20,449 nucleotides of DNA from Chara braunii. Its lineage: Eukaryota > Streptophyta > Charophyceae > Charales > Characeae. The position numbers and the translations under genes were made by a program. Of the stretch, positions 17,274 through 20,449 are shown one piece after another. The notes below the pieces were generated by a model that made no database searches, was not told where the DNA came from, and saw only the letters and a program-made list of their open reading frames with translations. The stretch lies in NCBI GenBank assembly GCA_003427395.1, contig BFEA01000599.1:114357-134805 (forward strand), written 5' to 3'. Position 1 is the first letter of the stretch; each line of letters begins with the position of its first letter.

Positions 17274-18317
17274 TTTACTCCCCAACCCTGATTAGCACTC
17301 GTAGCACCCCTGAGCCCCTGAAACATCAGGCGCCACCCAGATACAGCCTCCTGAGGGGAGCGCCACCCTGAACCAGGCCTTTGAGGCCAAGCTCCACTCA
17401 AAGGATGAAGAAGAAGACCAACGCCACAATATCTGATGATGACGAAGTGTCGGAAGACTTCCCGGGTGGAAGTCTGCAGCAGCGCCACCAAACCCTGACA
17501 AGATGACCTCTGAGGAAGAAGCTGCAGGTATGGCTGCAGCACAATCACCCTGGAACCCCACTCCGGAGGAGGGTCCAGCAGGGCACCAATCTCTCTCGCC
17601 TCCAGGAGACCTCAATAGGCCAGACCTCTGTCAGCCCCTGCGTGCTGGCAGAGTACAGCACGGGTCCCAGCTATGGTCGGCGCTCCGAAGGTCTGGCTAT
17701 GCCTGTCTCCTTCCACGCTGAGCCGTCACCACTTCCGGTTCACGCGTAGCGCAGCAGCGATGTACTCGGTACCAACTGCCAAAAGCCCTGAACCGATGTG
17801 CCCATCCTATCCATAGACTTCACTAGCCTAGACTCGACCTAGACCGGACTGACTGACTGACCGGTACCGTTTCTGTTTTGGCCTCTCGGCCTCTACCGGA
17901 CCCGGCTATAGGCTATAGGACCGTCTATCCGAATAGGCCCTTAGGGCCTGTCTGTCCTAGGGGTAGCCCGGGCCTGCTATTCGCAGTTAGGGTAGCTGTA
18001 GGGAATTCTGTTATTACCGGGCCTGCATATTTCCCGAATTTGCAGATATGTCCCTCACGAATTTCCCTCACAGGTAGGTCTCTCGGTTAGCCCTCAGCCA
18101 AACAAAATTGCGAATCTGTCCTACCTATAGTACAGCCTCGACAGAGAGAGGCTACAGGCGACCAGAAAACAGCAAGTCATTGCACCCCTCTCCACCTGGG
18201 TCGCCTGCTTGCCTTCACCCTCCTCACTACAAACTCTCTACGGCCGCTCACCCAGCAGACCGCATACATGTACCGCATAGGCAGAAGACAAGCGCCAGAT
18301 TAGCGCACCGTACCACA

Positions 18318-18329
18318 GCTCCGATACCA
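18318..18329 (-). other. Primer-binding site of G1
   Basis: It reads TGGTATCGGAGC on the minus strand, three bases inside the 5' LTR of G1. It matches the familiar plant initiator-Met site at all but one position. It fixes the inner LTR boundary and the direction of the element. Confidence 0.88.
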
Positions 18330-18332
18330 AAT

Positions 18333-19254
18333 TGCAAGGAAAATGCGCGATAGCGAACTCCGAAAACCAAGCAGCATCATACACATGAAACCAGATAGTC
18401 GTGACCTCGAACCAGAAGCAGAATTGCAACACGAGTTTCACCAAATAAGAGCACAGCAAAAGCTCACAAGTGACAATGTTGGAATAGTCTCATCATCATC
18501 AACAAAGAACCAATGCCGACATCCTATCTAGCGCTCTGCGCCCAGACTACAAATGGCAGATCCTATCTAGCCTATCTACAATGCCGCTGGTGTCGTCAAC
18601 AGCTCCCCGAAGTACGAGCAGATCTCGGCCAATGTCGTTCGCCTCAAGCCCCAGGTATGTCTCTCGCATCACTCACAACCTCAATCCCCCACTCACAGAT
18701 GCCACGGGCACCCAAGGACCACCATGCGCCCCATCCAGCTCAGCGCAGCGCAGCTCAGCTATGGCTGCCTGCTCTCCCTGCTCGCCCGTGAGCGCGTGGG
18801 CCTGGCCAGCGATTAGCGCAGCATGCAGCCAGTGCCCGAATGCCAAATGGGGGGGCAGGCACTTTCCTAAATGGAAGTGGCCTGCCTGCTGCGTGTGCCC
18901 TGACTGCCCTGGGCCCCTTCCCAGAAGCTTCCGGTAGGCACCGAGAGGCTGAGCCCCGGTCCAAACGAATCAGGCCCAGGGCCTGTGACGGTTGCCTGTG
19001 TCCAACTGCCCGCAGCCTGTGTTCGGCCCATGTTCTGTACCTGGCCCAGGGCCTGCCTTGGTTACGTACGAAAAAGGCAGCCAGGGCCTGGGCGCTCTTA
19101 ACCAACTGGCGCTACGCAACTGCCTGAATTTCCCCAGTTGCGTGGTGGCCGAAAAATAGGCCTCTTGGCCTTGGTCGAGCCTGCCTTCACTTAGGGCGGC
19201 CGACAGTGCTGCTTACAGGGCCCAAAGGGGCTCGTCGGGGCCTTATGCCTCACA
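18333..19254 (-). repeat. 5' LTR of G1 (copy C, 922 bp)
   Basis: This is the partner of 1668-2598. On the minus strand it starts TGTGAGGC and ends TTGCA, followed by the primer-binding site. Relative to copies A and B it has a 14-base deletion between GCGCAGCA direct repeats (remaining copy 18816-18823) and reads TGTCGTCA at 18591-18598 where the other copies have TGACGTCA. The LTR normally supplies promoter and polyadenylation signals; I see no clear TATA box on the minus strand. Confidence 0.9.
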
Positions 19255-19258
19255 CTAG
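19255..19258. repeat. Target-site duplication of G1, right copy (CTAG)
   Basis: This is the partner of 1664-1667, immediately outside the 5' LTR. A four-base match alone is weak, but it falls exactly at the boundary predicted independently from the PBS, PPT and LTR alignment. Confidence 0.6.
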
Positions 19259-20204
19259 TGGAACATGGAATGGGACCCGGGTCTGGGACTCTAGACTGGG
19301 ACTTGAGACAGAGACACAGGACTGGGACTTGGGGCTGAACCGGGGGTGCAGAGATTTGTGAATCCTTTCACAACAACCAACGTAACTGCACAAACTCACT
19401 AAGCCCTGGGATATCAGTCTGCAAGAACTGCCAGTTTCAAACTGGCGAGAAACCCACTTTCCAAGAGTGAGGTTCTGGCACTGTGGCACATCGCTTCAGC
19501 CTTGGAGTCCTGGGACTCCACAAACACTGATTCTCTAAGCAACGGTGCTGGTTGTGTTTGTTTCTTCGCGTGGTCCCATCTTGATTCAATGGATCAGAGC
19601 TCGAAGTGCTGAGATTCGACGAACACTGATAGCCTCACGTCTGTGACTCAACAGCATGTCTGTATTGTTTAAATAGACCATCGACCGTTTACAAAAGATT
19701 TTAATTTCACAGTTACTAAGTCACTGATTCTCAAAATCGTGGTCATTCTGTGGACTTTTCCTGTTTTACGATTGCTATATCATTTTCAATATTGAACAGG
19801 AATTTGTTTTGATTTTAGTAATAGGAAGCCTAGTTCTTACACTTGAACCCAAAGCTTGAATGGATTCAACACCGTGACTATGACTTTTTAAGTTTTAACA
19901 GGTTTCAGAGGGAGGAGACTGATAGTTTCACCAAGACCGAAAGGTTGGGGAGGAATGAGAAGGCACAAGTGCTGTATGTTGTCAACCATACATTTTGGAT
20001 GACATGTCTCACAAAAAGGAAGCCCTTTCTTGGAGACCAGAGGAGACCGGCATACCTGGAATGCAGAAGCGTCAAGAAATGTGCCCAAGAGCTTGCAGAA
20101 CATTGTCACAATTTTACAAAAGTGCGCAGTACTTTCTCTGGAACCACAACTACATTTTGGTTTCCTCGAGGATAACATAGAGGCAGACTCGAGAAATATG
20201 CTGA

Positions 20205-20210
<6 letters not shown>
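19259..20210. other. Flanking DNA outside G1, no supported gene
   Basis: This sequence is more AT-rich than the elements. A 110-codon open frame at 19843-20175 (+), preceded by a splice-acceptor-like ttttaacag near 19893-19901, could be an exon, but the protein is unfamiliar and has no partner exon here. Short repeats of gggact occur at 19273-19340. I see nothing else identifiable. Confidence 0.5.
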
Positions 20211-20282
<72 letters not shown>

Positions 20283-20300
20283 GGAGAGAGGGGAGAGGGG
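20211..20300. repeat. (AG)n microsatellite with imperfect 3' end
   Basis: Pure AG dinucleotides to about 20275, followed by GGGAGAG-type variants to about 20300. Confidence 0.97.
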
Positions 20301-20356
20301 AGCCTGGGCACAGAGAAACACAGTGAGGCCTGAGCAATCTGAACGATCTGCGTGGA

Positions 20357-20361
<5 letters not shown>

Positions 20362-20449
<88 letters not shown>
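20362..20449. repeat. (GA)n microsatellite running off the window
   Basis: Pure GA dinucleotides to the last base. The same lead-in, gaaacttgagag, precedes both GA tracts. Confidence 0.98.

Larger units (their letters stand above)
14542..18317 (-). other. Long non-coding leader of G1 (3.8 kb)
   Basis: It lies between the outer side of G2 and the G1 primer-binding site, so by position it belongs to the G1 leader. No gag, RT or other domain can be read in any frame. It holds microsatellites, a duplicated block with an N, two minisatellites, hairpins and an AT-rich island, listed separately. Several kilobases is long for a leader, so further unrecognised insertions are possible. Open frames at 17243-17721 on both strands are unremarkable. 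Confidence 0.6.
1668..19254 (-). mobile_element. G1: nested Ty3/Gypsy chromovirus-type LTR retrotransposon
   Basis: All the parts of an LTR retrotransposon are visible in minus-strand order. They are a 5' LTR (18333-19254), a primer-binding site three bases inside it (18318-18329), a leader, one gag-pol frame (7264 down to 2639), a polypurine tract (2599-2609) and a 3' LTR (1668-2598). The LTRs begin TG and end CA, and CTAG lies directly outside both ends (1664-1667 and 19255-19258). The span is 17.6 kb, of which about 7.2 kb is the younger element G2 inserted in the leader. The domain order RT then integrase, plus a chromodomain-like tail, places it in Ty3/Gypsy. Stops and loss of RNase H make this copy non-autonomous. 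The pairing of the two distant LTRs rests on matching termini, PBS, PPT and target repeat. Confidence 0.88.

Noticed and set aside
17765-17785. ggtaccaactgcc read on the minus strand as a primer-binding site (TTGGTACC)
   Set aside because: No LTR boundary or partner LTR could be found, and the match to a known primer site is short.
19843-20175. Possible exon of 110 codons in the right flank
   Set aside because: A splice-acceptor-like tract precedes it, but the protein is unfamiliar, overlapping frames are also open, and no other exon is visible in the window.

Overview
The window is eukaryotic repeat DNA from a plant-type genome. It holds no identifiable host gene. Two Ty3/Gypsy LTR retrotransposons with chromodomain-like integrase tails lie on the minus strand, one nested in the other, and a tRNA-derived SINE sits inside the inner one. 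The primer-binding sites (TGGTATC...), the integrase tail type, the long CT/GA microsatellites and the protein style fit a streptophyte. My best guess is a charophyte alga such as Chara, but that rests on remembered resemblance and cannot be tested here.

Layout from left to right. Positions 1-778 are part of a diverged LTR (copy A). Positions 779-1667 are spacer. Positions 1668-19254 are the outer element, called G1 here. Its 3' LTR is 1668-2598, followed by a polypurine tract, then one gag-pol reading frame (2639-7264, minus strand) broken by four in-frame stops and lacking RNase H. Its 5' leader is split by the inner element G2. The leader resumes at about 14.5 kb and runs to a primer-binding site at 18318-18329 and the 5' LTR at 18333-19254. 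A CTAG target-site repeat flanks G1.

G2 spans 7322-14526. It has 123-bp LTRs (7322-7444 and 14404-14526), its own primer-binding site, an A/T-rich leader, and a complete but frameshifted gag-protease-RT-RNase H-integrase-chromodomain order. Within its integrase, 8255-8937 is a 683-bp plus-strand SINE with Pol III A and B boxes, a terminal T5 and a perfect 16-bp target-site duplication. The order of events is therefore G1, then G2, then the SINE.

The 3.8-kb stretch 14542-18317 formally belongs to the G1 leader. It is non-coding and contains CT microsatellites, an apparent false duplication around an N, two minisatellites, strong hairpins and an AT-rich island. Positions 19255-20449 are flanking DNA with no convincing gene, ending in GA microsatellites.

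Neither retroelement copy can encode its full set of intact proteins. The observations most worth following are the long SINE, the in-frame RNase H deletion of G1, and the short-LTR boundary structure of G2.
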